Source: Halioglobus maricola (GTDB taxonomy: Bacteria; Pseudomonadota; Gammaproteobacteria; Pseudomonadales; Halieaceae). From it: a DNA stretch of 64,000 nt. The position numbers and the translations under genes are program-made. Shown piece after piece: positions 1 to 8,082 of the stretch. The DNA lies in the NCBI RefSeq assembly GCF_009388985.1, contig NZ_CP036422.1, forward strand, positions 2,370,501-2,434,500, written 5' to 3'. Within the stretch, counting starts at the first letter, position 1; each line of letters opens with the position of its first letter. Under the pieces are notes generated by a model. That model made no database searches, was not told where the DNA came from, and was given only the letters and a program-made list of their open reading frames with translations.

Positions 1-2489
1 TCAGCCTCGCTGGCCGGTACATGGTACTCATGCCCAACAACTCCCGTGCTGGCGGCATCTCCCGCAGCATTGAAGGCGACGAGCGCAGCGAATTGCGCGA
101 AAACATGTCTCACCTGGAAATCCCCAATGGCATGGGGGTGATTGTGCGCACCGCCGCTGTGGGCCGCTCCACCGAAGAACTGCAGTGGGATCTCAACTAC
201 CTCCTGTCGCTGTGGGAAAAGATTGGCAACGCCAACGAAGAGGTAAAATCCCCCAACCTGCTGTTCCAGGAAAGTAACGTGATCATTCGCGCCGTGCGCG
301 ACTACCTGCGCGATGACATCGACCAGGTGCTGATCGACTCCACGGATGCCTTCAAACAGGCTCAGGATTTTGTCGGCATGGTAATGCCTCAGTACAAAAG
401 CCGCCTGCGCATGTACGAAGACAACATTCCGATGTTCAACCGCTTCCAGATCGAGAGCCAGATCGAGACCGCGTTCCAGCGCGAAGTACGCCTGCCCTCC
501 GGCGGCTCCATTGTGATCGATCCAACCGAGGCTCTGGTCTCCATCGATATCAACTCCGCCCGTGCCACCAAGGGTAAGGACATCGAGGAAACTGCGCTCA
601 AGACCAACCTGGAGGCCGCCGACGAAGTGGCCCGCCAGTTGCGACTGCGCGACATGGGTGGCCTGGTTGTCATCGATTTCATCGACATGATGGCATCCAA
701 GAGCCAGCGCCAGGTTGAAAACCGCATGCGCGACGCTCTGGATATCGACCGTGCCCGGGTACAGGTCGGCCGTATCTCAAGGTTTGGCCTGCTAGAAATG
801 TCACGCCAGCGCCTGCGTCCATCACTCGGCGAAACCAGCGGCAAAGTCTGCCCCCGTTGTAACGGTCAAGGCACTATCCGCGACACCAAATCACTTGCAC
901 TCTCAATCCTGCGCTTGCTGGAAGAGGAAGCAATCAAGGAGCGCAGCGCTGAAGTCCGTGCCATCGTTCCAGTGGACGTGGCTGCCTACCTGCTCAACGA
1001 AAAGCGTGGCGCTCTCAACGATGTAGAGCGCGACACCAAAGTACGCGTACTCGTGGTACCCAACCCCAACCTGGAAACACCACACTTCGAAGTACAGCGC
1101 CTGCGTGACGACGAGGTAGAAGGCCACGAGATCAGCTACAAGATCGATATCGCTGAGCCCGATATGGACGCTATAACCGACAGCCACAAGGCTGCCATTC
1201 CTGTCCAGCAAGCCGCTGTCCAGGCGATAGCACCAACAGCGCCAGCGCCAGAAGCCGCTCCTCGTCAGGAGAAGCCGAAGCAGCAAAATCGCAACCGCGG
1301 TGGCAAGCAACAAGCCAAACCTGAGCCCAAGCCTAAAGCGGGTCTGTTCTCTCGTATCTGGTCCGCCATTGCCGGTGAACCAGAGGTTGAGGAAAAACCT
1401 GCCGAGAAGAAGCCTCAGGGTCGCCAGCAACGTCAGGGCGAGGGCGAGCAGAAATCCGGCGGCAACAACCGTAACCGCAATCGCAACCGCAACCGCAATC
1501 GCAACCGGAATGGCGAGCGCAGTGGTGACGGTCAGCAGCGCGGCGAGAACCGCAATCAACAGAACCGCGGCAACGAGCAGCGCGGCGAGCAAGAACGCCG
1601 CGATCCACAGCAACGTTCCGAGAGCGGCGAAGGCCAAAAGCGTCAGCGCAACGAAGAAGGTGGCAACAACCGCAACCGTAATCGCAACCGCCGTCGCAAC
1701 AACGACGACCGTCGCAAGCAGGATGTCGCCGCTGAAACGCCTGTTGAAAACCAGCAGGACACCGCCGCACAGAGCGAAGAACGCCGTGAAGACGCCCCAC
1801 GCAAGCGCCCGTCTGAGATGAAGCGTGGCGAGCCCCGCCGTCGTCGCAACCGCGGCCGTAAGCCTGAAGGAGAAGCTGCAACCGGAAATGTGGAAGCACT
1901 TGCCGCCAAGCCCAAGCCCGCGCCCGAGGCCAGGCCAGAAGCTGAGCAAGCGCCCGCACCCGTTGCGGCAGAACCCACGACGGAGGCCCCCGCCGTTGCT
2001 GCGCCTGTGGTAGAAACGCCTGCCGCTGCAGCCACTCCCGCAGCACCAGCGTCCACTGCCCCTGCTGAATTAGAAGCGCCTGTTGCGACTGCAGAAGCCT
2101 CCACGCCCGAAGCGAAACCTGGTGCAGAAGCGCCTGCTGAGCCGGTTGCTGCAGCTCCTGCACAAGCCACACCGGCTCCTGTTGAGCCTGTGGCCGAAAC
2201 GCCTGCACCGAAAGCGGCCCCCGTCGGCATTACGGCTGATGGCCGTGCGGTTAACGACCCACGCATTGCAGCCAAGCCGGTTACCGACGTTGAGGTGAGC
2301 ACCAACACATTCGCACTGTTCAGTGACGAAGTCGCTCCAGCGGCTACGCACAGCGGCCGGATTGTTGCGCGCGCGCCGAACGACCCACGTGGTGCATTGC
2401 CCGAGGCAGCTGCTCCGGTAGCAGAAGAAGCGCCGGCAACTGAGCCGGTCACCGAAGCTACAGAGGAAGAAGAAGCCGCCCAGGTGTAA
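1..2489 (+). CDS. rne: ribonuclease E, 3' part (cut by left edge)
   Basis: The reading frame is open from the first bases, so the gene begins outside the window; the first in-frame ATG at 21 is internal. RNase E is the essential endonuclease of mRNA decay and rRNA/tRNA processing and the scaffold of the degradosome at the inner membrane. The visible part covers the end of the S1-like region, the DNase I-like domain (VVIDFIDM near 660-690) and the zinc-link CPRCNGQG near 849-872. After about base 1200 the protein becomes disordered: first Arg/Asn/Gln-rich (repeated RN dipeptides at 1471-1710), then an Ala/Pro/Glu-rich tail. Two NDPR motifs occur in the tail (near 2256 and 2380), as in Pseudomonas-type RNase E. 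The family identification is certain; the partners of the tail are unknown. Confidence 0.97.
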   Translation, partial: SLAGRYMVLMPNNSRAGGISRSIEGDERSELRENMSHLEIPNGMGVIVRTAAVGRSTEELQWDLNYLLSLWEKIGNANEEVKSPNLLFQESNVIIRAVRDYLRDDIDQVLIDSTDAFKQAQDFVGMVMPQYKSRLRMYEDNIPMFNRFQIESQIETAFQREVRLPSGGSIVIDPTEALVSIDINSARATKGKDIEETALKTNLEAADEVARQLRLRDMGGLVVIDFIDMMASKSQRQVENRMRDALDIDRARVQVGRISRFGLLEMSRQRLRPSLGETSGKVCPRCNGQGTIRDTKSLALSILRLLEEEAIKERSAEVRAIVPVDVAAYLLNEKRGALNDVERDTKVRVLVVPNPNLETPHFEVQRLRDDEVEGHEISYKIDIAEPDMDAITDSHKAAIPVQQAAVQAIAPTAPAPEAAPRQEKPKQQNRNRGGKQQAKPEPKPKAGLFSRIWSAIAGEPEVEEKPAEKKPQGRQQRQGEGEQKSGGNNRNRNRNRNRNRNRNGERSGDGQQRGENRNQQNRGNEQRGEQERRDPQQRSESGEGQKRQRNEEGGNNRNRNRNRRRNNDDRRKQDVAAETPVENQQDTAAQSEERREDAPRKRPSEMKRGEPRRRRNRGRKPEGEAATGNVEALAAKPKPAPEARPEAEQAPAPVAAEPTTEAPAVAAPVVETPAAAATPAAPASTAPAELEAPVATAEASTPEAKPGAEAPAEPVAAAPAQATPAPVEPVAETPAPKAAPVGITADGRAVNDPRIAAKPVTDVEVSTNTFALFSDEVAPAATHSGRIVARAPNDPRGALPEAAAPVAEEAPATEPVTEATEEEEAAQV

Positions 2490-2507
2490 AATGCCTCGAG
2501 AAAACAA

Positions 2508-2534
2508 GCACAAGAGGCCTGTTGGCCCTTGTGC
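2508..2534 (+). terminator. stem-loop downstream of rne
   Basis: GCACAAG-A-GGCC (2508-2519) pairs with GGCC-CTTGTGC (2524-2534) around a TGTT loop, with one bulged A. It lies 19 bases after the rne stop. No clean T-run follows, so this may be a 3'-end stabilising or Rho-related structure rather than a strong intrinsic terminator. Its right arm overlaps the -35 of the tRNA-Ser promoter. Confidence 0.45.
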
Positions 2535-2556
2535 CTGTTATTCGAAAAGGTATAAT
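2529..2556 (+). promoter_or_regulatory. promoter of tRNA-Ser
   Basis: A consensus -10 TATAAT (2551-2556) is preceded by a -35-like TTGTGC (2529-2534) with a 16-base spacer. It sits about 50 bases upstream of the tRNA, and a C/G-rich stretch follows the -10. It would give sigma70 transcription of the tRNA independent of rne. Confidence 0.65.
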
Positions 2557-2605
2557 CCTCGCCAGCTCCGCGCTGCGGCTCGGGCGCAAACAATTTGAAG
2601 GTTTT

Positions 2606-2695
2606 GGTGGGCTGGCTGAGTGGTCGAAAGCGGCGGTCTTGAAAACCGTTGAGGGTTTATCCCCTCCCGGGGTTCGAATCCCTGGCCCACCGCCA
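2606..2695 (+). tRNA. tRNA-Ser(UGA)
   Basis: A 90-base class II tRNA. The acceptor stem GGTGGGC pairs with GCCCACC, followed by G and an encoded CCA. The anticodon loop CTTGAAA gives anticodon TGA. A long variable arm (TGAGGGTTTATCCCCTC) and the T loop GGTTCGAATC are present. A terminator follows within 10 bases. Confidence 0.97.
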
Positions 2696-2701
2696 TACAA
2701 C

Positions 2702-2733
2702 AAAAAAGGGCACCCACAAGGGTGCCCTTTTTT
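2702..2733 (+). terminator. intrinsic terminator of tRNA-Ser
   Basis: A perfect hairpin: GGGCACCC (2708-2715), loop ACAA, GGGTGCCC (2720-2727), flanked by six A upstream and six T downstream. It is symmetrical enough to act in both directions. Confidence 0.93.
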
Positions 2734-2855
2734 GTTGCCCCCAATATCTACCGTCAACGGCTACTAGCACTACCACTCCCACAAATAAGTGCTAGTATTC
2801 CCCTGCCCTGAAAAAGCACGGCATCCCCAATAAACAACCCATCAAAGGTTTTTGT

Positions 2856-3677
2856 ATGCTCAAGTCTAGAAACAAACCCACCCGCTTTGGCGCCCTGCTC
2901 TTCGGCGCAATCGCTCTTTGCCTGTCCAGCCTCTCCTTCGCTGCCAGCCCGGTACTGGATCGTGTCGTCGAAGCCGGTGTTCTCAAGGTTGCCGTGTCAG
3001 GTGACCAGCCTCCTTTCAACGCCGTTAGCCGGGACAAAACTGTGATCGGCTTTGATATTGACCTGGCACGCGCCCTCGCCGGCATGATGAAAGTAGAACT
3101 CGAAATCGTTCAGAAGCCCTTTGGCGAACTGCTGGGCACGATCGAGAGTGGCGAAGCTGACATGGTGCTTTCCGGAATGGCTATCACTCCGGAAAGAACT
3201 CGCAAGGTAAGCTTTGTAGGGCCCTATATGCTGTCAGGCAAGTCCATGCTGACCACTTCCCAGGCTATGAGCAGCGTGAAATCCGGTGCTGACCTGAACA
3301 ACTCGGAGAAGAAACTGGTCGCCCTGAGCAACTCCACCAGTGAGAGCTTTGTAAAGCGCAACCTGCCTAACGCCACCCTGCGTACTATTGCCAACTATGA
3401 CGAAGGCGTGAAAATGCTGCTGGCTGGTGACGTCGACGCCATGATTGCCGATCTGCCAATCCTGAAGCTGACCGTCCTTCGTAATCCCGGTGCTGGCCTG
3501 GGCGTGATCGAGCCGCCACTGTCTGTTGAGCCCGTTGGCATTGCAATGACAAACGCCGACCCGCAGTTCGCTAACCTGGTGCGCAACTACCTGTCTACGT
3601 TCGAAAAAACAGGCCTGACCTCGAACCTGCGTAAGAAGTGGTTCGAAGACAGCAGCTGGATTGTAGCGCTGCCCTGA
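2856..3677 (+). CDS. family 3 periplasmic solute-binding protein
   Basis: 273 residues. It has a Sec signal peptide (about residues 1-29, hydrophobic LFGAIALCLSSLSFA) followed by an SBP_bac_3 fold: VLKVAVSGDQPPFNA near the start, then GFDIDLARALAG and the interdomain PFGELLGTIESGEADMVLSG. Such proteins bind polar amino acids or related small ligands in the periplasm for an ABC importer. No permease or ATPase gene is nearby, so it is an orphan that either uses a transporter encoded elsewhere or senses its ligand. The ligand cannot be read from the sequence. A strong stem-loop follows the stop. Confidence 0.85.
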   Translation: MLKSRNKPTRFGALLFGAIALCLSSLSFAASPVLDRVVEAGVLKVAVSGDQPPFNAVSRDKTVIGFDIDLARALAGMMKVELEIVQKPFGELLGTIESGEADMVLSGMAITPERTRKVSFVGPYMLSGKSMLTTSQAMSSVKSGADLNNSEKKLVALSNSTSESFVKRNLPNATLRTIANYDEGVKMLLAGDVDAMIADLPILKLTVLRNPGAGLGVIEPPLSVEPVGIAMTNADPQFANLVRNYLSTFEKTGLTSNLRKKWFEDSSWIVALP

Positions 3678-3688
3678 TGCCTGCCGCT

Positions 3689-3721
3689 GGTCACGGCCTG
3701 CGTGTCTCGCAGCCCGTGACC
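3689..3721 (+). other. strong intergenic stem-loop without T-run
   Basis: GGTCACGG (3689-3696) pairs with CCGTGACC (3714-3721) and CTGCG (3698-3702) with CGCAG (3708-3712), separated by one C/C mismatch, with loop TGTCT. It ends about 20 bases before the ribosome binding site of the next gene. With no T-run it is more likely an mRNA 3'-end or processing structure than an intrinsic terminator. Confidence 0.6.
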
Positions 3722-3752
3722 ACACTCCAATGTCACCATTAAGGATTTCCCC

Positions 3753-4391
3753 ATCAAATACTCTATTGCTGCTGCCCCGCTTCTTATACTCGCCCTATTC
3801 CTGTCTGCGTGTACCCAGACCGCCTCAGTAGAGAAAACCTGGGTAGCGACCAATCTGTCCGATAAAAAGGGCCTCAAAGGCGTCCTCGTCTATACCGCCG
3901 CCTCCAGGGAGGAAAGCCGCAGAGCATTTGAGAACGAATTCACCGCCGCCCTCACCGCTGAGGGCATTAAGGCTGTAGCCAGCCATACCTTGAAAGCCGG
4001 CACAGAAATCACCAAAGAAGATATTGGTGCAATGGCCGCCGAGGCGGACGTTGATACCGTACTGGTCACACTGTTCGCCGGGCGTGACGAAACCGCCGTA
4101 TTACACCCCGGGCGCAAATACTATGGCGTAGCCCCCGTGTATGGAACAGGCTACTACGGCCGCGGCCGTATCTACGGCGTGCCCTATCAGGTGGGCGAGA
4201 CCCAGGATTTCTGGTCGGAACATAAATCAGTACATCTCACTGCGAAACTCTATGAAATAGAGACCGAGGATCGCCTGTGGGAAGCGTCTGCCGGCATTGA
4301 AGAGTCAGACGATATTGGCCAGATGCGCTCCGCATTCATTGATTCCTTTATGGATGATCTCGCCGCCCATGGCATCGTGAAGGGAAACTAA
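3753..4391 (+). CDS. lipoprotein of unknown function, apparent AUC start
   Basis: The frame is open well upstream of the first ATG (3990). Read back, it gives a classical lipoprotein signal, KYSIAAAPLLILALFLSAC, with lipobox LSAC (Cys at base 3810). The codon before it, at 3753, is ATC, placed 7 bases after an AAGGA Shine-Dalgarno (3741-3745). No ATG, GTG or TTG exists in frame at a sensible distance. The product would have 212 residues: a lipidated N-terminus, a mixed alpha/beta domain (KGVLVYTAAS, then VDTVLVTLFAGRDE) and a Tyr/Gly-rich patch (residues about 125-150). It resembles small DUF4136-like envelope lipoproteins only in general character. Starting at ATG 3990 would discard the signal peptide, which I consider wrong. 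A sequencing error (ATG to ATC) is the main alternative. Confidence 0.7.
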   Translation: MKYSIAAAPLLILALFLSACTQTASVEKTWVATNLSDKKGLKGVLVYTAASREESRRAFENEFTAALTAEGIKAVASHTLKAGTEITKEDIGAMAAEADVDTVLVTLFAGRDETAVLHPGRKYYGVAPVYGTGYYGRGRIYGVPYQVGETQDFWSEHKSVHLTAKLYEIETEDRLWEASAGIEESDDIGQMRSAFIDSFMDDLAAHGIVKGN

Positions 4392-4401
4392 GCTCCCTGG
4401 C

Positions 4402-5376
4402 ATGCGCCTTTCCATCCTCGACCAATCACTGGCTCGGGCCCCCGACGAAGCGCCGGTGGCACTGCGCGAAACCATCGAGATGGCCCAGTGGGCTGAAACC
4501 CTCGGTTATCAGCGCTTCTGGCTCTCCGAGCATCATGCTTTCTCCGCAGTTGCTGGCAGCGCGCCGGAGGTCTTGTTGGCCGCAATCGGCGCCGCTACCA
4601 CCAGCATCCGTATCGGTAGCGGCGGGATCATGCTCCCTCACTACAGCCCCTACAAGGTCGCGGAAGTCTTTTCACTTTTAAGCAACCTCTACCCTGGCCG
4701 TATTGACGTAGGCATAGGCCGTGCTCCCGGAGCAGATATGTCTACTGCCGTGGCGCTGGCCACCGACGGCCGGCCCAAGTTTGAACGTTTCCCGGAACTC
4801 ACGGAGCAGCTGTGTGACTACCTCTGGAACGCCGGCGCCCAGCCGTTAGTCAGCCCCAAACCCCAGCCGAGCATTCCCGTTTGGATGCTGGGCTCAAGCC
4901 CTGACAGCGCAGTGCTCGCCGCCCAGCGAGGCCTGCCTTACAACCTGGGCCTGTTTATCAACCCGCAGGCGGATCATCGCCTGATCGGGCACTACAAACA
5001 GCACTTTCAGCCCAGTGAACTGCAGCCAGAGCCGCACGCTATTCTTACCGTGAGTGTGTTCTGTGCCGACGATGAAGAGCGCGCTCGAGCGCTCTGTCTG
5101 GCCCACGATCTAAACCTGTTCCGCTTTTTTAGCGGTGAAACCAATGGCAAGTCACTCACCCCGGCAGAGGCCTGCGCCTACCACCTGGGCCCGCGGGAGC
5201 AAGCGTTTATTCGCAGCAGAGAGGACAGCCGCGCGGTGGGAACTGCTGACCAGGTGTGGGCGCAGATTCGTCGTCTGGCTGAGTTACATCAGGCAGATGA
5301 GATTATGGCCGTGACCAATATGTATTATTTTGAGGATCGCAAGCGGTCGTTTGAGCTATTGATCAAAGCTGCTTAA
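4402..5376 (+). CDS. luciferase-like (LLM class) flavin-dependent oxidoreductase
   Basis: 324 residues, an alpha/beta-barrel of the bacterial luciferase-like monooxygenase superfamily. Typical features are the N-terminal AQWAETLGYQRFWLSEHH (about residues 28-45), IRIGSGGIMLPHYSP and IDVGIGRAPG. Members use reduced FMN or F420 to oxidise small organics. This group, like E. coli YhbW, has no settled substrate. It starts 10 bases after the lipoprotein stop, so the two may be co-transcribed, and it overlaps the convergent SRPBCC gene by 14 bases at the 3' end. Confidence 0.85.
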   Translation: MRLSILDQSLARAPDEAPVALRETIEMAQWAETLGYQRFWLSEHHAFSAVAGSAPEVLLAAIGAATTSIRIGSGGIMLPHYSPYKVAEVFSLLSNLYPGRIDVGIGRAPGADMSTAVALATDGRPKFERFPELTEQLCDYLWNAGAQPLVSPKPQPSIPVWMLGSSPDSAVLAAQRGLPYNLGLFINPQADHRLIGHYKQHFQPSELQPEPHAILTVSVFCADDEERARALCLAHDLNLFRFFSGETNGKSLTPAEACAYHLGPREQAFIRSREDSRAVGTADQVWAQIRRLAELHQADEIMAVTNMYYFEDRKRSFELLIKAA

Positions 5377-5818
5377 ACAGCGTTTCGGCTCTTCGTTTGA
5401 GGCCTTCGCCACACACATTAAACCCATTGCGCACCGCTTCCCCCATCATCTCCACCATCCCCGCGGCCGCCTCGCCGGAGAATTCGTCATAGGACACATA
5501 GGTACAGCGCTCGTCATCAAGCGCCTCGATCACCTGCCAGCGCTCTGCATGAATGGGGTCACCCGGGTTGTTCTCCATGCGCCAGGCGATCCGATGCGGA
5601 GCCTCGATGCAGGACATGTACTCAATCTGGTCACTCAGGCCGTGACCTAGGTCTACCTTCATCACCACGGGTGCGCCCAATACCAATTCTGCCTCCATAG
5701 AAGGACAGAATGCATTCCATTCACCGTACTTGCTGAAGTCGACAATAACCTGCCACACCAGTGCTGCCGGGGCCTCGATGGTGAAGGTGTCAGAAGACAC
5801 CACGATCTGTTCGCTCAT
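5363..5818 (-). CDS. SRPBCC (polyketide cyclase/START-like) family protein
   Basis: 151 residues. It has the START-like helix-grip pattern: an initial strand (SSDTFTIEAPAALVWQVIVD), the FSKYGEWNAFCPS segment that caps the hydrophobic pocket, and a long C-terminal helix (MVEMMGEAVRNGFNVCGEGLKRR). Such cytoplasmic proteins bind hydrophobic ligands or act as cyclases/dehydratases; the ligand is unknown. It is transcribed alone, convergent with the luciferase-like gene. Confidence 0.8.
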   Translation of the reverse strand: MSEQIVVSSDTFTIEAPAALVWQVIVDFSKYGEWNAFCPSMEAELVLGAPVVMKVDLGHGLSDQIEYMSCIEAPHRIAWRMENNPGDPIHAERWQVIEALDDERCTYVSYDEFSGEAAAGMVEMMGEAVRNGFNVCGEGLKRRAETLFKQL

Positions 5819-5981
5819 GACAATTCCCTGCGGCCGTAATAGCCCTTAAAAAACTCTTGTAAATTCAGCAAGATACCCATTTTAAATTCAAGGCCAAGAA
5901 CCCTTTAAATTTGAACTATTCACCCTTATTATCTGTCTATAGGATATTCGCACACCAACGTGCCAAACAACGGAGTAAACG

Positions 5982-6656
5982 ATGCAAGACAAGAGTCTGT
6001 ACAACATGAACACTGCTGGCGTGGACAGTGTCCTTGCGACCAACAAGGTGCTCAAGAATACGTACATGCTACTAGGTATGACCCTGGCCTTTTCCGCGGT
6101 CACAGCCGGCATCTCCATGGCCATGGGCCTGAGCCACGGCATGGGCCTGATTCTCAGCCTGGTGGGTTTTGGCCTGCTGTTCGTCGTCCACAAAATGGCT
6201 GACACGGCCAAGGGATTGCCCGCTATCTTCGCCTTCACCGGCGTGATGGGCGCATCCATTGGCCCCATGCTGAACTACTACATGGCGATGCCCGGCGGCC
6301 CTGCCCTGGTCATGCAAGCCCTTGGCGGCACAGCGGTAGTGTTCTTCGGTCTTTCTGCCTACGCGCTGACAACTCGCAAGGATTTCTCCTACATGGGCGG
6401 CTTCCTGATGGTAGGCCTGCTGGTCGCTGTTGTCGCTTCCATCGCCAACATCTTCCTGGGCATTCCGGCATTGTCACTGACCGTTTCTGCGGCCATCGTG
6501 ATGATTATGTCCGGCCTGATCCTGTTTGATACCAGCCGTATCATCAACGGCGGCGAGACCAACTACATCCGCGCGACCGTCAGCCTGTACCTGAACATCT
6601 ACAACCTGTTCATCCACATGCTGCACCTGCTCACTGCCTTCGGCGGCGACGACTAA
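5982..6656 (+). CDS. Bax inhibitor-1 / YccA family membrane protein
   Basis: 224 residues with about seven hydrophobic helices after a short cytosolic N-terminus that carries LATNKVLKNTYMLLG, the usual entry to the BI-1/YccA family. The E. coli relative YccA is an inner-membrane substrate and modulator of the FtsH protease. Asp residues near the C-terminus (ILFDTSRIINGG and the final GGDD) fit the pH-sensing residues known in the family. It is followed by a good terminator, so it forms a single-gene unit. Confidence 0.9.
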   Translation: MQDKSLYNMNTAGVDSVLATNKVLKNTYMLLGMTLAFSAVTAGISMAMGLSHGMGLILSLVGFGLLFVVHKMADTAKGLPAIFAFTGVMGASIGPMLNYYMAMPGGPALVMQALGGTAVVFFGLSAYALTTRKDFSYMGGFLMVGLLVAVVASIANIFLGIPALSLTVSAAIVMIMSGLILFDTSRIINGGETNYIRATVSLYLNIYNLFIHMLHLLTAFGGDD

Positions 6657-6675
6657 GCGCAAGCAATCGCAAGAG

Positions 6676-6705
6676 ACCCCGGTCATTGGCCGGGGTTTTT
6701 TGTTT
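6676..6705 (+). terminator. intrinsic terminator after the YccA-like gene
   Basis: ACCCCGG (6676-6682) pairs with CCGGGGT (6690-6696) around a 7-base loop, followed by TTTTTTGTTTT. It separates the YccA-like gene from the tus operon. Confidence 0.88.
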
Positions 6706-6719
6706 TCGAGGAACCGAAC

Positions 6720-7112
6720 TTGATTTACACCCTGCTCGTGACCAGCTCTCCTGCCTCCGGCTCAGGCGCTCGCACCGCATGCGCGTTTGCACAGGCTGCG
6801 ATTGCGGCCGGGCACGAGGTTAATCGGGTGTTCTTCCTCGACGAGGGCACGTCGACCGGTTCCGCTACCGCCGTTTTCCCCCAGGATGAAGCAGATCGGC
6901 TGGCACCCTGGGTGAGCCTTGCCGAAGCGCACGACATCGACCTGGTGTTGTGCATCTCCTCCGCCATCAAACGCGGCATGCTCGACACCACTGAAGCCAG
7001 GCGCTATGAGCGCGCCGCGACCACTGTGCACCCCGCATTTACTGTTTCCGGCCTCGGCCAGCTGGTCGATGCCGGCGCCGGTGCGGACAGGCTTTTGACC
7101 TTCGGTGGCTGA
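6720..7112 (+). CDS. tusD: sulfurtransferase subunit TusD
   Basis: 130 residues of the DsrE/F fold. The start is TTG at 6720, about 7 bases after GAGGAA. The acceptor cysteine is in LVLCISSAIKRG (about residue 79). TusD takes persulfide sulfur from TusA within the TusBCD hexamer and passes it to TusE for 2-thiolation of U34 in tRNA-Glu, -Gln and -Lys. It is first of six tightly packed genes (tusDCBE-ybiB-trmA). The adjacent TusC, TusB and TusE, together with the downstream tRNA methylase, argue for tRNA thiolation rather than dissimilatory sulfur oxidation. Confidence 0.93.
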   Translation: MIYTLLVTSSPASGSGARTACAFAQAAIAAGHEVNRVFFLDEGTSTGSATAVFPQDEADRLAPWVSLAEAHDIDLVLCISSAIKRGMLDTTEARRYERAATTVHPAFTVSGLGQLVDAGAGADRLLTFGG

Positions 7113-7479
7113 TATGCCTGATAAAAAACGCTACCTGGTGCTTATGCGCCGGGCACCCTATGGCAGCAGCCTTGCCCGCGCCTCGGTCGATCTTGCCCTG
7201 GCCATGGGCGCTTTCGAGCAGGACTTCGACCTGTTATTCACCGGCGATGGCGTCCTACAGCTAATACCAGACCAGGCCAGCGAAAACATCGGCCAGAAAA
7301 ATATCGGCCGTGCGCTCTCCTCCCTGCCACTGGTCGATATAGAAGAAGTCTACGTCGAATCCGCAGCACTGGCGCGGCATGGCCTGACAGCTGCAGACCT
7401 GGTTCTTCCTGCGATAGCGCTGGACGATACTGCCGTGAAGGCATTGTTGAACGACTGCGATCATCTGGTGAGCTGCTGA
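7105..7479 (+). CDS. tusC: sulfurtransferase complex subunit TusC
   Basis: 124 residues from a GTG at 7105 that overlaps the tusD stop by 8 bases; ATG at 7114 is an equally possible start. The DsrF-like pattern RAPYGSSLARASVDLALAMGAFEQDFDLLFTGDGV is clear. TusC is a structural subunit of the TusBCD sulfur-relay hexamer and has no catalytic cysteine of its own. Overlap on one side and a 1-base gap to tusB on the other suggest translational coupling. Confidence 0.92.
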   Translation: MADMPDKKRYLVLMRRAPYGSSLARASVDLALAMGAFEQDFDLLFTGDGVLQLIPDQASENIGQKNIGRALSSLPLVDIEEVYVESAALARHGLTAADLVLPAIALDDTAVKALLNDCDHLVSC

Positions 7480-7480
7480 C

Positions 7481-7762
7481 ATGATCCTGCATACGCTCGC
7501 GAATTCCACCAGCCTCGACGCATGCCTGTGCGCTGTCGACAAGGACGACACCATTCTGCTCCTGGGCGATGGCGTGTACTGTGCCCTCCCCGCAAGTGAA
7601 GCGGAGCAAATGTTGCGAGGCAGTGCTGCCAAAGTACTTGTACTCAACAGTGACGCTCTCGCCGCGGGCCTGGATGTCGAGGGACTCGCCTTCCCCACCA
7701 CCGACATGGCTGGCTTTGTCGCACTCAGCGAGTACTATCCACGCCAACTGGCCTGGTACTGA
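7481..7762 (+). CDS. tusB: sulfurtransferase complex subunit TusB
   Basis: 93 residues, DsrH family: MILHTLANS at the start, then DDTILLLGDGVYCAL and LNSDALAAGL. It is the smallest subunit of the TusBCD hexamer that relays persulfide sulfur to TusE. It lies 1 base after tusC and 2 bases before tusE. Confidence 0.92.
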   Translation: MILHTLANSTSLDACLCAVDKDDTILLLGDGVYCALPASEAEQMLRGSAAKVLVLNSDALAAGLDVEGLAFPTTDMAGFVALSEYYPRQLAWY

Positions 7763-7764
7763 CC

Positions 7765-8082
7765 GTGGCCTCCAACACCGCTTTCGACAAGGAAGGCTTT
7801 CTGCTGAGGCTCGATGACTGGTCGCCGGAGCTGGCCGGTGAGATCGCCGCCACCGAGGGTATCGCACTCAATGACAAGCACTGGGAAGTGATCACGCTGC
7901 TGCGAGAGTACTATGCAGAATTCGATGCCTCTCCCGCGATGCGGCCTCTGGTAAAATACTGCGCTTTGAAACTGGGGCCGGAAAAAGGCAAAAGCCTGTA
8001 TCTTCTAAGCCTGTTTCCCGGATCACCCGCAAAGATCGGCAGCAAAATCGCCGGCCTGCCAAAACCTGAAAACTGCCTGTGA
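7765..8082 (+). CDS. tusE: sulfur relay protein TusE (DsrC family)
   Basis: 105 residues starting at GTG 7765. The DsrC/TusE fold is recognisable from DKEGFLLRLDDWSPELA and the C-terminal arm GLPKPENCL with the penultimate cysteine that carries the persulfide. TusE hands the sulfur to MnmA for s2U34 formation in tRNA. The second arm cysteine found in dissimilatory DsrC is absent, which supports the TusE role. The stop overlaps the GTG of the next gene (GTGA). Confidence 0.93.
   Translation: MASNTAFDKEGFLLRLDDWSPELAGEIAATEGIALNDKHWEVITLLREYYAEFDASPAMRPLVKYCALKLGPEKGKSLYLLSLFPGSPAKIGSKIAGLPKPENCL

Noticed and set aside
903..2593. Several long minus-strand frames, Leu/Ala/Arg-rich
   Set aside because: Antisense to the repetitive, low-complexity tail of rne; their apparent membrane-like composition mirrors the RN and AP repeats.
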